DNA from: Streptomyces sp. NRRL F-5727
Lineage (GTDB): Bacteria; Actinomycetota; Actinomycetes; Streptomycetales; Streptomycetaceae
Direction: 5' to 3'
DNA length: 64,000 bases
Assembly: GCF_000719555.1 (NCBI RefSeq)
Contig: NZ_JOGX01000022.1
Span: 1 to 64,000 of the forward strand
Part shown: positions 36,645 to 45,718 of the stretch, piece by piece
Position numbering within the stretch: position 1 is the first letter of the stretch
Layout of the letters: each line of letters begins with the position of its first letter
Notes under the pieces: generated by a model
Seen by the model: only the letters and a program-made list of their open reading frames with translations
Told to the model about the DNA's origin: nothing
The model's database searches: none
Made by a program: the position numbers and the translations under genes

Positions 36645-37163
36645 ATGCTCACCACCCTGAAGACCTCCTACACCGACACGCGCGCGGCCGACCTGGCCTG
36701 GGCGCTGGGCCGCGAGCCGCTGCCCGCCCTCGCCGTGCTCGACCTCGAACTCTCCGGCGCCAAGCTCCAGTTGAGGCTGCTCGGCGCCTCCCACCAGGTC
36801 CTCCTGGAGGAGGAGGGCCGCAGCTGCTCCGAGACCGTGGCCTGCATGCCGGGCAGCAGCACCCCGCTGCCGCTCGGCGTCTCCAAGCGGATCGGCGAAT
36901 GGGAGTACGAATTCGCGGCCCGCGTCGAGACGCTCACCCAGGGCTCCTTCGCGGGCCGGGCGCAGGAGCTGCTCGCGCTGGTCGCCGACCATCCCCACGG
37001 CCTGGCCGGCACGTTCCCCGGCTCGCCGCACGCCTTCACCGCGATGCTGGCGCAGCGTCACGAGGGTCAGGTGCGCTGGCGGACCTGGCACGCCTACCCG
37101 CAGGAAGGCCAGCTCGTGGTCACCCGCACCAGGATCGGCGCCCGTATGCCCGCGACGCTCTGA
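36645..37163 (+). CDS. DUF2617 family protein
   Basis: The product is 172 aa from the ATG at 36645. It has the family core LELSGAKLQLRLLGASHQVL, a central Cys pair (SCSETVACMPG) and a long C-terminal block (HAFTAMLAQRHEGQVRWRTWHAYPQ). It is cytoplasmic, with no known activity. A 200-nt potentially structured leader precedes it and a membrane aminopropyltransferase-like gene follows 74 bp later on the same strand, so the two may be co-regulated. Confidence 0.85.
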   Translation: MLTTLKTSYTDTRAADLAWALGREPLPALAVLDLELSGAKLQLRLLGASHQVLLEEEGRSCSETVACMPGSSTPLPLGVSKRIGEWEYEFAARVETLTQGSFAGRAQELLALVADHPHGLAGTFPGSPHAFTAMLAQRHEGQVRWRTWHAYPQEGQLVVTRTRIGARMPATL

Positions 37164-37237
37164 TGCGCCCCACCGGAGCCCCAGGTGCACTCGTGTGGGT
37201 GACAAGGGGCGAGTTGGTCGTGACGTAGCGTTACGGC

Positions 37238-38932
37238 ATGATCGAGCCGACCGTGACCCTGCCACCCACGAGGGTGCGGCGCCGACCGCCACCGCGGCCG
37301 CGCGAGACGGTGCGGTGGCCGGTCCTCGCCGTGGTCTTCGTCTGCGCCGCCTGCGGTCTCGTCTACGAGCTCGAACTCGTCGCGCTCGCCTCGTACCTGA
37401 TCGGCGACTCGGTCACCCAGGCGTCCGTGGTGCTCTCCGTGATGGTCTTCGCGATGGGTCTCGGCTCGCTGCTCGCCAAGCGGCTCCGCTGCCGGGCCGC
37501 CGTCGGCTTCGGCCTGGTCGAGGGCGCGCTCGCGCTCATCGGCGGCACCTCGGCCCTGGTGCTGTACGCCTGCTTCGCCTGGTTCGGCGAGTCCCGCTGG
37601 GTCCTGGTGGCCTTCTCGCTCGCCATCGGGATCCTGATCGGCGCGGAGATCCCGCTGCTGATGTCGCTCATACAGCGCGTGCCGGAACGGTCCGTCGGCA
37701 CCGGCCGGGCGGACCGGTCCGTCGGCACCGGCCGGGCCGGGCGGGCCGGCGACCACGACGACGCGGCCGGCACCGTCGCCGACCTCTTCGCCGCCGACTA
37801 CGTGGGCGCGCTCGTCGGCGGTCTCGCCTTCCCGTTCCTGCTGCTGCCCTGGCTGGGCCAGTTGAGCGGCGCACTCGTCACCGGCGCGGTGAACGCGGTC
37901 GCGGGTGCCGTTCTGGTGCTCTGGCTCTTCCGCCGCGACCTCACCGCCCGTGGCCGCGCGCTCGTCGTCGGCGTCAACCTCACCGTCCTCGGCGTGCTCG
38001 CCACCGCGACCGTCCTCGTCGACGACTTCGAGGAGGCCGCCCGCCGGGCCGTGTACGGGGAGCGGGTCCGGGTCGCCGTCCACACCGAGCTCCAGGAGGT
38101 GGTGGTCACCGGGGGCCCCGAGGGCCCGCCCGACCTCTACCTCGACGGCCGGCTGCGGGTCTCCGGCGCCGACGAGTACCGCTACCACGAGGCGCTGGTC
38201 CACCCCGCGATGAACGGGCCGCACGCCCGCGTCCTCATCGTCGGCGGCGGCGACGGCCTCGCCGCCCGCGAGGTGCTCCGCTACCCCGGCGTCCGCGCCG
38301 TCACCGTGGTCGAACTCGACCCCGGGGTCGTCCGGCTCGCCCGCACCGACCCCGCGCTCGCCGCGCTCAACGGGCAGGCGTTCCGCGACCCGCGGGTGCG
38401 GGTGGTCCACGCCGACGCCTTCCACTGGCTCAGGGGCGCCGTCGAGCGTGTGCAGGAACGGTACGACGTGGTGATCTCCGATCTGCCCGACCCCGGGATC
38501 ACCCCCAGCACCAAGCTGTACGCCCAGGAGTTCTACGGCCTCGCCGCCCGCGCCCTCGCCGACGGCGGCCGGCTCGTCGTGCACGCCGGACCCGCCACCG
38601 ACCGGCCGCGCACCTACTGGACCGCAGACGCCACCCTCCGCGCCGCCGGCTACGCCACCCGGCCGTACAGCACCGAGGGCGGCACCCCCGGCTTCGCCGC
38701 CGGCCCCGACCGCGCCGACCGGGCCAGCGGCACCCGCCACGAGCCCGACGACTGGGGCTTCCTGCTCGCCGTCCGCGGCACCCGGCCGCCCGCCCTCGGG
38801 CTCGCCCCCGACGCGCCCCCGCTCCGCTCCCTCGCCCGGCGCGACCTGGCCGCGGCCGCCCAGCGGGCCGAGCGGACCCGGATCGCCGGACTGCCGCCGT
38901 CCACGCTGGTGCACCCCCGGTACGGCCACTGA
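37238..38932 (+). CDS. speE: Membrane-bound polyamine aminopropyltransferase (spermidine synthase-like)
   Basis: The 564-aa protein joins about seven membrane helices (residues 28-270) to a C-terminal spermidine-synthase domain with [20 protein letters not shown], the cofactor loop [16 protein letters not shown] and the catalytic region [11 protein letters not shown]. It may transfer aminopropyl groups from decarboxylated S-adenosylmethionine, but membrane-fused members are poorly tested and the acceptor could differ. The loop near residue 155 contains a duplicated RSVGTGRA encoded by a 27-bp tandem repeat. Start is an ATG at 37238. Confidence 0.88.
   Translation: MIEPTVTLPPTRVRRRPPPRPRETVRWPVLAVVFVCAACGLVYELELVALASYLIGDSVTQASVVLSVMVFAMGLGSLLAKRLRCRAAVGFGLVEGALALIGGTSALVLYACFAWFGESRWVLVAFSLAIGILIGAEIPLLMSLIQRVPERSVGTGRADRSVGTGRAGRAGDHDDAAGTVADLFAADYVGALVGGLAFPFLLLPWLGQLSGALVTGAVNAVAGAVLVLWLFRRDLTARGRALVVGVNLTVLGVLATATVLVDDFEEAARRAVYGERVRVAVHTELQEVVVTGGPEGPPDLYLDGRLRVSGADEYRYHEALVHPAMNGPHARVLIVGGGDGLAAREVLRYPGVRAVTVVELDPGVVRLARTDPALAALNGQAFRDPRVRVVHADAFHWLRGAVERVQERYDVVISDLPDPGITPSTKLYAQEFYGLAARALADGGRLVVHAGPATDRPRTYWTADATLRAAGYATRPYSTEGGTPGFAAGPDRADRASGTRHEPDDWGFLLAVRGTRPPALGLAPDAPPLRSLARRDLAAAAQRAERTRIAGLPPSTLVHPRYGH
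37688..37737. repeat. 27-bp tandem duplication inside speE-like gene
   Basis: The 23 bases at 37688-37710 are repeated exactly at 37715-37737 (period 27 bp, 9 codons). This duplicates RSVGTGRA in a cytoplasmic or periplasmic loop between membrane helices. The reading frame is kept. Confidence 0.8.
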
Positions 38933-39006
38933 GCGGGGGACCCCGGGGCGCGGCGCCCGGGACGAACGGGCGACGCCGGGCGCCCCGCTGAGTAGGCTCG
39001 GCTCCC

Positions 39007-39804
39007 ATGGAGCATGAGGTGTTCGTCCCGGTCCCGGCCGAGGCCCTGCGGGCCACGCTCACCGACCCCGGCCGGGTGGCGCGCTGCCTGCCCGGCTTCG
39101 AGCGCGACGCCTCCGGGGCCGCCTCCGGCGAGGACTCCGGCGAGGACCTCGTGGGGCGGTTCCGGCTCCGGGTCGGCGGCCACACCATCACCTACCGGGG
39201 CGGGCTGCGGATCGTCGAACGGGACGGCGCGATCACCTACGAGGGCGAGGGCGCCGAGGCCCGCGGCAAGGGCGTCGCCGAGGTCTCCCTCACCGTCGTC
39301 CTCACCCCGGCGGCCGAAGGCACCGGACTCGGCTTCACCGGCGCCCTCAGCGCCACGGGCCGGCTCGCCGAGGAGCCCGAGGAGGCCCGGGACGCCGCCC
39401 GCGCCCGGCTCCTGGACGCCTTCGTGGAGGCCGCCGCGGCGCTCGCCGCCGCGGACGCCCCCGACCGGTCCCCCGACGCCTCCCCCGAGGGGGACACCGC
39501 CTTCGGCACCGGCACCGGGGCCTTCGCCGGCGGCCCCGGCCTCGACGACGACGTGTTCCCCGAGCCGGCCCCGCCCGTCGACCTCCCCGCCGCACCCGCC
39601 GCCGAGGCCGCCCACGCCCGCCGCACGATGATCGGCCGCAGCGCCGAGGAGGTCGACCACGCGCCGCCGCGCGGCCGGTACGCCCCCGTGCCCGCCCCCG
39701 AGCCGAGCGGCGCGGGCGCCACCCTCCGCTGGGTCGCCCCCGCCGCCGCGCTCGCCCTCGCCTCCGCGGTCATCGTCGGGCGGGCCCTGCGCCGCCGCCG
39801 CTGA
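39007..39804 (+). CDS. CoxG-type SRPBCC protein with C-terminal anchor
   Basis: The 265-aa product starts with a polyketide-cyclase-like SRPBCC domain (MEHEVFVPVPAEALRATLTD, then RVARCLPGFE and GVAEVSLTVVLTPAAEGTGL, residues 1-140), as in CO dehydrogenase subunit G (CoxG). A Pro/Ala-rich linker follows, then a terminal hydrophobic helix and RRRR (residues 240-265), which would anchor it to the membrane. No CO dehydrogenase genes are nearby, so the name reflects fold only. Confidence 0.82.
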   Translation: MEHEVFVPVPAEALRATLTDPGRVARCLPGFERDASGAASGEDSGEDLVGRFRLRVGGHTITYRGGLRIVERDGAITYEGEGAEARGKGVAEVSLTVVLTPAAEGTGLGFTGALSATGRLAEEPEEARDAARARLLDAFVEAAAALAAADAPDRSPDASPEGDTAFGTGTGAFAGGPGLDDDVFPEPAPPVDLPAAPAAEAAHARRTMIGRSAEEVDHAPPRGRYAPVPAPEPSGAGATLRWVAPAAALALASAVIVGRALRRRR

Positions 39805-39858
39805 ACGTCCGCGTTGAAACGGTCCAATCCACCGGGGCGCAGGACTTAGGGTCGGGGC

Positions 39859-40650
39859 GTGAGCAACCTGACGCGACTGTCGGCGGGCGACGCCGAGCTG
39901 ACCATCAACCCCGAGCACGGCGGCCGGATCGAGAGCCTGCGCATCGCCGGCACCGAGGTCCTCAAGCAGGGCGAGCGCTACGGCAGCTTCCCGATGGTGC
40001 CCTGGTGCGGCCGGACCCGTGAGGGCCGGTTCCGCGACGGCGCCACCACCCACACGCTGCCCGTCAACGCGGCCCCGCACGCCATCCACGGCACCGTCCG
40101 CGACCGGGCCTGGACGGTGGCCCGGACCTCCGCCACGGAGGCCGTCCTCACCTGCGAGCTCGACGACCCGTGGCCGTACAAGGGCCGGGTCACCCAGGTC
40201 CTCGAACTGGCCGAGGACCGGCTGACGCTGCGGTTCGGGGTGGAGGCGTACGACGACTCCTTCCCGGCGCAGGCCGGCTGGCACCCCTGGTTCCTGCGGA
40301 ACCTCGGACGGGGCGGCGAGGACGTGGCGATCGGCTTCACGCCGGGCTGGCAGGAGGAGCGCGGCGACGACCACCTGCCCACCGGCCGGCGCGTCGCCCC
40401 CCTCCCCGGCCCCTGGGACGACTGCTTCGGCATGCCCGACGGCGTCGACGTCACCCTCACCTGGCCGGGCGAGCTGGAGCTGAAGGTGACCAGCCGCGCC
40501 GAGTGGGTGGTGATCTACGACGAGCCCGCGGACGCGGTCTGCGTCGAGCCGCAGTCCGGCCCGCCGAACGGCCTCAACACCCACCCGCGCCTGGTCACCC
40601 CCATCGACCCGCTGGAGGTCGAGAGCGTCTGGGCCTGGCAGCGGCTCTAA
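39859..40650 (+). CDS. Aldose 1-epimerase family protein
   Basis: This 263-aa galactose-mutarotase-like protein starts at a GTG. The family catalytic residues are in APHAIHGTVRDRAW, AGWHPWFLRN and the late CVEPQSGPPN. Length and the PMVPWCGRTREGRF segment fit aldose epimerases and YeaD-like hexose-6-phosphate epimerases. It should interconvert sugar anomers in the cytoplasm. It is followed by pyrE after 10 bp, so the two are probably co-transcribed. Confidence 0.9.
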   Translation: MSNLTRLSAGDAELTINPEHGGRIESLRIAGTEVLKQGERYGSFPMVPWCGRTREGRFRDGATTHTLPVNAAPHAIHGTVRDRAWTVARTSATEAVLTCELDDPWPYKGRVTQVLELAEDRLTLRFGVEAYDDSFPAQAGWHPWFLRNLGRGGEDVAIGFTPGWQEERGDDHLPTGRRVAPLPGPWDDCFGMPDGVDVTLTWPGELELKVTSRAEWVVIYDEPADAVCVEPQSGPPNGLNTHPRLVTPIDPLEVESVWAWQRL

Positions 40651-40660
40651 GCTGCTGAGC

Positions 40661-41209
40661 ATGACTGACGTACGCGCTGAACTGCTCCAGCAGATCAAGG
40701 ACAAGGCCGTGGTGCACGGCAAGGTGACCCTCTCCTCGGGTCTGGAAGCCGACTACTACGTGGACCTGCGCCGGATCACGCTGGACGGGGCGGCGTCGCC
40801 GCTGGTCGGCCAGGTCATGCTCGACCTGGTCAAGGACCTCGACTTCGACGCGGTCGGCGGCCTCACCCTGGGCGCCGACCCCGTCGCCACCTCGATGCTG
40901 CACGCCTCCGCCGCGCGCGGCGAGCGCCTGGACGCCTTCGTCGTCCGCAAGGCCGCCAAGGCCCACGGCATGCAGCGCCAGGTCGAGGGCCCGGACATCA
41001 AGGGCCGCCGGGTCCTGATCGTCGAGGACACCTCCACCACCGGCGGCTCCCCGCTGACCGCCGTCGAGGCGGCCCGCGCGGCCGGCGCCGAGGTCGTCGC
41101 CGTCGCCACGATCGTGGACCGCGCCACCGGCGCCGGCGAGAAGATCAGCGGCACGGCGGGCGTCCCGTACCTCTACGCCTACGCGCTCGACGAGCTCGGT
41201 CTCGCGTAA
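40661..41209 (+). CDS. pyrE: Orotate phosphoribosyltransferase
   Basis: The 182-aa enzyme has the PRPP motif VLIVEDTSTTGGSPLTAVE at about residues 123-141, and the N-terminal KVTLSSGLEADYYVDLR and the RKAAKAHG orotate-binding loop are intact. It makes orotidine 5'-phosphate in UMP synthesis. Length is typical for the actinobacterial enzyme. It is the last gene before a 42-bp palindrome that contains parS and may also end transcription. Confidence 0.96.
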   Translation: MTDVRAELLQQIKDKAVVHGKVTLSSGLEADYYVDLRRITLDGAASPLVGQVMLDLVKDLDFDAVGGLTLGADPVATSMLHASAARGERLDAFVVRKAAKAHGMQRQVEGPDIKGRRVLIVEDTSTTGGSPLTAVEAARAAGAEVVAVATIVDRATGAGEKISGTAGVPYLYAYALDELGLA

Positions 41210-41286
41210 GCGCACCGGACGAACCGCCGCGAAGTCGTGACTTAGGTCCCGGACCCCGGCCCACCCGGTTCTGACCTGCGCTTTTC

Positions 41287-41328
41287 CCGAAGGGCGGGGT
41301 GTTTCACGTGAAACACCCCGCCCTTCGG
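41287..41328. promoter_or_regulatory. parS: parS centromere site within a 42-bp perfect palindrome
   Basis: The centre GTTTCACGTGAAAC (41301-41314) is the exact Streptomyces parS sequence bound by ParB. It is embedded in an uninterrupted 42-bp palindrome (41287-41328) with no loop, about 78 bp after pyrE. As RNA, the arms would also form a terminator-like hairpin. parS in streptomycetes clusters around oriC, so this points to the replication-origin half of the chromosome. Confidence 0.93.
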
Positions 41329-41445
41329 CATGCGCCGCCCGTGGGAGCCCGCACAAGAGTCTGGAAAGATGGCCCCGACGATGACGTCGCCCCTAGGTCA
41401 GGGACAAAGCAACGCCCACACCCGCACATCACAAGGAGCGGACGA

Positions 41446-42468
41446 ATGCCCATCGCAACCCCCGAGGTCTACGCCGAGATGCTCGACCGGGCGAAGGCTG
41501 GCAAGTTCGCCTACCCGGCCATCAACGTGACCTCGTCCCAGACCCTCCACGCGGCGCTGCGCGGGTTCGCCGAGGCCCAGAGCGACGGCATCATCCAGAT
41601 CTCGACCGGTGGCGCCGAGTTCCTGGGCGGCCAGTACAGCAAGGACATGGTCACGGGCGCCGTCGCCCTGGCCGAGTTCGCCCACATCGTCGCCGCGAAG
41701 TACGACATCACCGTCGCGCTGCACACGGACCACTGCCCGAAGGACAAGCTGGACGGCTACGTCCGCCCGCTGCTCGACATCTCCGCCGAGCGCGTCCAGG
41801 CCGGCCGGAACCCGCTGTTCCAGTCGCACATGTGGGACGGCTCCGCCGAGACCCTCGCCGACAACCTGGCCATCGGCCAGGAGCTGCTCGCCAAGGCCGC
41901 CGCCGCCAAGATCATCCTCGAGGTCGAGATCACCCCGACCGGCGGCGAGGAGGACGGCGTCAGCCACGAGATCAACGACGAGCTGTACACCTCCGTCGAC
42001 GACGCGATCCGCACCGCCGAGGCCCTGGGCCTGGGCGAGAAGGGCCGCTACCTGCTCGCCGCCTCCTTCGGCAACGTGCACGGCGTCTACAAGCCGGGCA
42101 ACGTCGTGCTGCGCCCCGAGCTCCTCAAGGACCTCCAGGCCGGCGTCGCCGAGAAGTTCGGCCAGGCGTCCCCGTTCGACTTCGTCTTCCACGGCGGCTC
42201 CGGCTCGACCGCCGAGGAGATCGCCACCGCCATCGAGAACGGCGTGGTCAAGATGAACCTCGACACCGACACCCAGTACGCCTTCACCCGTCCGGTCGTG
42301 GACCACATGTTCCGCAACTACGACGGTGTCCTGAAGGTCGACGGCGAGGTCGGCAAGAAGTCCACCTACGACCCGCGCACCTGGGGCAAGCTCGCCGAGG
42401 CGGGCATGGCCGCGCGTGTCACCGAGGCGTGCGAGGCGCTGCGCTCGGCCGGCAAGAAGCTGAAGTAA
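41446..42468 (+). CDS. fba: Class II fructose-bisphosphate aldolase
   Basis: The 340-aa enzyme starts at an ATG with AAGGAG. It carries the zinc ligands in ALHTDHCPKDKLDGY, the SFGNVHGVY segment and the FHGGSGS phosphate loop, all typical of class II zinc aldolases. It splits fructose 1,6-bisphosphate in glycolysis and makes it in gluconeogenesis. It is preceded by a 230-bp intergenic region with parS and followed by its own terminator, so it is monocistronic. Confidence 0.97.
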   Translation: MPIATPEVYAEMLDRAKAGKFAYPAINVTSSQTLHAALRGFAEAQSDGIIQISTGGAEFLGGQYSKDMVTGAVALAEFAHIVAAKYDITVALHTDHCPKDKLDGYVRPLLDISAERVQAGRNPLFQSHMWDGSAETLADNLAIGQELLAKAAAAKIILEVEITPTGGEEDGVSHEINDELYTSVDDAIRTAEALGLGEKGRYLLAASFGNVHGVYKPGNVVLRPELLKDLQAGVAEKFGQASPFDFVFHGGSGSTAEEIATAIENGVVKMNLDTDTQYAFTRPVVDHMFRNYDGVLKVDGEVGKKSTYDPRTWGKLAEAGMAARVTEACEALRSAGKKLK

Positions 42469-42478
42469 CCGCCGTGAC

Positions 42479-42521
42479 CGAAGGGCCCGGCACCCCCCGC
42501 GTGAGGGTGCCGGGCCCTTCG
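42479..42521 (+). terminator. fba terminator
   Basis: Perfect 17-bp arms (42479-42495 and 42505-42521) with a 9-nt loop, starting 11 bp after the fba stop. Confidence 0.92.
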
Positions 42522-42542
42522 CGTCCCCAGGAGAGGACGCCG

Positions 42543-43718
42543 ATGTACGACTTCGACGCGATACGGGACCGGCGGGGCACCTGGTCGGTCCAGTGGGACG
42601 GGATCGCGGACCGCTTCGGCGTCCCCGACCTGCTCCCCTTCACCATCTCCGACATGGACTTCGCCTCCCCGCCCGAGGTCCTGGACGCGCTGCGCGCCCG
42701 CGTCGACCACGGCGTCTTCGGCTACACCGACTGGCGGCTCGGCGGCGACGACGGCTTCCGGGAGGCGATACGCCACTGGTACGCGAGCCGGTACGACACC
42801 GCCGTCGACACCGAGGCGCTGGTCTACGCGCCCTCCGTGCTCAACCAGGTCTCCCAGCTGCTGCGGATGTGGACCCGCCCGGGCGACGGCGTCGTCACCC
42901 ACACCCCCACCTACGACGGCTTCCGCAAGGCCGTCACCGGGCTCGGCCGCGAACTGCGCGGGGTCCCGATCGGGGACACGGCGGCGCTGGAGCGGGAGCT
43001 GGCCCGGCCGGACAGCACGATGCTGCTGCTCTGCTCCCCGCACAACCCCACCGGGCGGGTGTGGACGGAGGCGGAGCTCACCGAGTTCGCGCGGCTCGCC
43101 CGGCGGTACGGCGTGCCCGTCGTCAGCGACGAGATCCACGCCGACCTCACCGCCGACGGGCACCGGCACCTCCCGTGGACCCGGATCGCGGAGGCCGGCG
43201 GCGACCGGCGCTGGGCGCTCGTCACCTCCGGCACCAAGGCGTTCAACTTCCCGGCGCTCTCCGGCTCGTACGGCTTCGTCGGCGACCCGGAGGAGCGGGC
43301 CGCCTTCGTCCGCCGGATGGAGACCGGCGAGGGCCTCGCCTCCCCGGCGGTCCTCTCGCTCACCGCCCACGTCGCCGCCTACCGGCACGGCGCACCGTGG
43401 CTGGACGCGCTGCGCGGCTATGTCGCCGGCACGATGGCGATGGTCGCCGACCGGCTCGCGGCGGGCCTGCCCGGCGTGGAGTGGCGGCCGCCGCAGGCCG
43501 GCTACCTCGCCTGGATCGACCTCCGGCCGCTCGGCGTCGACGAGGACCGCCTCCAGGAGGAACTGGTCGGGACCGAGAGGGTCGCGATCATGCCGGGCGG
43601 CACCTACGGGACCCCCGGCTTCGTCCGGCTCAACGTCGGCTGCCCGCGCGCCAAGGCCGAACGGGGCGTGGACGCCCTGGTCAGGGCGGCGGCACGGCTG
43701 CGCACCGACCGGGGCTGA
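42543..43718 (+). CDS. MalY/PatB-type aminotransferase or cystathionine beta-lyase
   Basis: The 391-aa PLP enzyme begins MYDFDAIRDRRGTWSVQWDG, characteristic of the MalY/PatB group. The PLP lysine is in TSGTKAFNFPALSGSY, and the SPHNPTGRVW and DEIHADLTADGH motifs are intact. Relatives cleave cystathionine or other C-S bonds; some are aminotransferases. The ATG at 42543 follows AGGAGAGG. It lies upstream of the MFS exporter, 37 bp apart, and they may share a transcript. Confidence 0.9.
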   Translation: MYDFDAIRDRRGTWSVQWDGIADRFGVPDLLPFTISDMDFASPPEVLDALRARVDHGVFGYTDWRLGGDDGFREAIRHWYASRYDTAVDTEALVYAPSVLNQVSQLLRMWTRPGDGVVTHTPTYDGFRKAVTGLGRELRGVPIGDTAALERELARPDSTMLLLCSPHNPTGRVWTEAELTEFARLARRYGVPVVSDEIHADLTADGHRHLPWTRIAEAGGDRRWALVTSGTKAFNFPALSGSYGFVGDPEERAAFVRRMETGEGLASPAVLSLTAHVAAYRHGAPWLDALRGYVAGTMAMVADRLAAGLPGVEWRPPQAGYLAWIDLRPLGVDEDRLQEELVGTERVAIMPGGTYGTPGFVRLNVGCPRAKAERGVDALVRAAARLRTDRG

Positions 43719-43755
43719 GGAGGCAGGCGCCGCCGGAACGCGGGACGATGCAGGC

Positions 43756-45204
43756 ATGAGCGCGGCCGGTGCCGAGGTGCGGATGGCGTCCGGGTCCGGG
43801 CGGTGGATCGTCTTCACCACCGTCCTCGGGTCCGGGATGGCGCTGCTCGACTCGACGGTCGTCAACGTGGCGCTGCCGCACATCGGCGAGGACCTCGGTG
43901 CCGACCTCGCCGTCCTCCAGTGGACCGTCAACGCCTACATGCTGACGCTGGCCGGGCTCATCCTGCTCGGCGGGTCGCTCGGCGACCGGTACGGGCGGCG
44001 GCGGGTCTTCGTCGTCGGCGTCGTCTGGTTCGCCCTCGCCTCGCTGCTCTGCGGGCTCGCCCCGAACGCCGGCGTCCTCATCGCCGCCCGCGCCCTCCAG
44101 GGCGTCGGCGGGGCGCTGCTCACGCCGGGGTCGCTCGCGCTGATCCAGGCGAGCTTCCACCCGGACGACCGGGCCCGGGCGGTCGGCCTGTGGTCCGGCT
44201 TCGGCGGGGTCGGGGCGGCGGTGGGGCCGTTCGTCGGCGGGTGGCTCGTCGACGGGCCCGGCTGGCGGTGGGTCTTCCTGCTCAACGTGCCGCTCGCCGC
44301 GCTCTGCGTGCCGGTCGCGCTGCGGCACGTCCCCGAGTCCCGCGACGAGACCGCGCGCGGCCGCTTCGACGTGCTCGGCGCGGTGCTCGGCGCGGCGGCG
44401 CTCGGCCTCGTCACCTACGCGCTGATCGACGGGGTGTGGTGGCCGGGCGTGGTGGGGGCGCTGGTCGGGGCCGGGTTCGTGGTGGTGGAGCGGCGGCGGG
44501 GCGAGTCCGCGATGATGCCGCCGTCGATCTTCCGGTCCCGGCTCTTCACCGCCGTCAACCTCGTGACGCTCTGTGTGTACGCGGCCTTCGGCGGCTTCTT
44601 CTTCCTCGCCGTGATCCAGCTCCAGGTGGTCTCCGGCTACTCCGCCCTCGCCGCCGGAACGGCCCTGCTGCCCACCACCGTCCTGATGCTGCTGCTCTCC
44701 GCGCGCTCGGGCGAGCTGGGGGAGCGGATCGGACCGCGCGTCCCGCTGACCGTCGGCCCGCTGCTGTGCGCCGCCGGGATGCTGCTGATGACCCGGGCCG
44801 GGGAGGACGCCTCGTACGTACGGGACGTGCTGCCGGCCCTCCTCGTGCTGGGGCTGGGCATGACGGCCCTGGTCGCGCCGCTGACCGCGACCGTCCTCGC
44901 CTCGGTGGACGTCTCCCGCGCCGGTCTGGCCAGCGGCATCAACAACGCGGCGGCCCGGGCGGCCGGGCTCGTCGCGGTGGCGGCGCTGCCGCTGCTGACG
45001 GGGATGGGGCCGGAGGCGTACCGCTCGGCGACCGAGTTCGACGCGACGTTCGACCGGGCGATGGCGATCTGCGCCGGGGTGCTGGTGGCGGGCGCGGTGC
45101 TCGCCTGGACGACCATGCGGACCCCCGAGGCCCCGGGCTGCCACCCCGAGTGCCGGACGCACTGCGGGGTGACCTCCCCGCCGCTCGACCCGGGCGCCCC
45201 CTGA
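43756..45204 (+). CDS. MFS drug/solute exporter (DHA2-like)
   Basis: The 482-aa protein has about 14 hydrophobic helices. It has the DHA2 signature LDSTVVNVALPHIGEDLG in helix 1, WTVNAYMLTLAG, and GDRYGRRRVF between helices 2 and 3. It is expected to export drugs or other small molecules with protons. The ATG at 43756 lies 37 bp after the lyase gene. The C-terminus has four Cys/His (CHPECRTHC), unusual for a drug exporter and possibly a cytoplasmic metal site. Confidence 0.92.
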   Translation: MSAAGAEVRMASGSGRWIVFTTVLGSGMALLDSTVVNVALPHIGEDLGADLAVLQWTVNAYMLTLAGLILLGGSLGDRYGRRRVFVVGVVWFALASLLCGLAPNAGVLIAARALQGVGGALLTPGSLALIQASFHPDDRARAVGLWSGFGGVGAAVGPFVGGWLVDGPGWRWVFLLNVPLAALCVPVALRHVPESRDETARGRFDVLGAVLGAAALGLVTYALIDGVWWPGVVGALVGAGFVVVERRRGESAMMPPSIFRSRLFTAVNLVTLCVYAAFGGFFFLAVIQLQVVSGYSALAAGTALLPTTVLMLLLSARSGELGERIGPRVPLTVGPLLCAAGMLLMTRAGEDASYVRDVLPALLVLGLGMTALVAPLTATVLASVDVSRAGLASGINNAAARAAGLVAVAALPLLTGMGPEAYRSATEFDATFDRAMAICAGVLVAGAVLAWTTMRTPEAPGCHPECRTHCGVTSPPLDPGAP

Positions 45205-45245
45205 ACGCGGGCGCCCCGCGCGGTGGCGTGCGGCAGACTGGGGGG

Positions 45246-45659
45246 ATGGCTATCCATGAGAACCTGCTGGGCGGGCCCGCGCCCACCCTGCTCCCCGACG
45301 AGCCCGAGCCGCGCGAGCTCCTCGCGCAGGGCACCGCCCCGGCGGACGTCGCCGCGAAGTACCCGACCTCCTCGCTGGCGTGGGCGCAGCTCGCGGACGA
45401 CGCGTTCGAGGCCGGCCGCGTGGTGGAGTCGTACGCCTACGCCCGGACCGGCTACCACCGGGCGCTGGACGCGCTGCGGCGCAACGGCTGGAAGGGCCAC
45501 GGCCCGGTGCCGTGGGAGCACGAGCCGAACCGCGGCTTCCTGCGGGCCCTGCACGCGCTGGCGCGGGCCGCGGGGGAGATCGGCGAGCAGGCCGAGTACG
45601 AGCGCTGCACCACCTTCCTGCGGGACTCGTCGGAGACCGCGGCCGACACCCTCGGCTGA
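45246..45659 (+). CDS. DUF3151 family protein
   Basis: The 137-aa product has the family block LAWAQLADDAFEAGRVVESY and RRNGWKGHGPVPWEHEPNRG, with several conserved Trp. It is predicted helical and cytoplasmic. It is very conserved in actinobacteria but has no known activity. It precedes the DUF3152 gene by 59 bp on the same strand; from memory the two families are often neighbours. Confidence 0.88.
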   Translation: MAIHENLLGGPAPTLLPDEPEPRELLAQGTAPADVAAKYPTSSLAWAQLADDAFEAGRVVESYAYARTGYHRALDALRRNGWKGHGPVPWEHEPNRGFLRALHALARAAGEIGEQAEYERCTTFLRDSSETAADTLG

Positions 45660-45718
45660 TCGTCTCCCCCCGGCCGGTACGATCCCCCGGACCGGCCGGA
45701 AGCAGGGGGGAAACTGTC

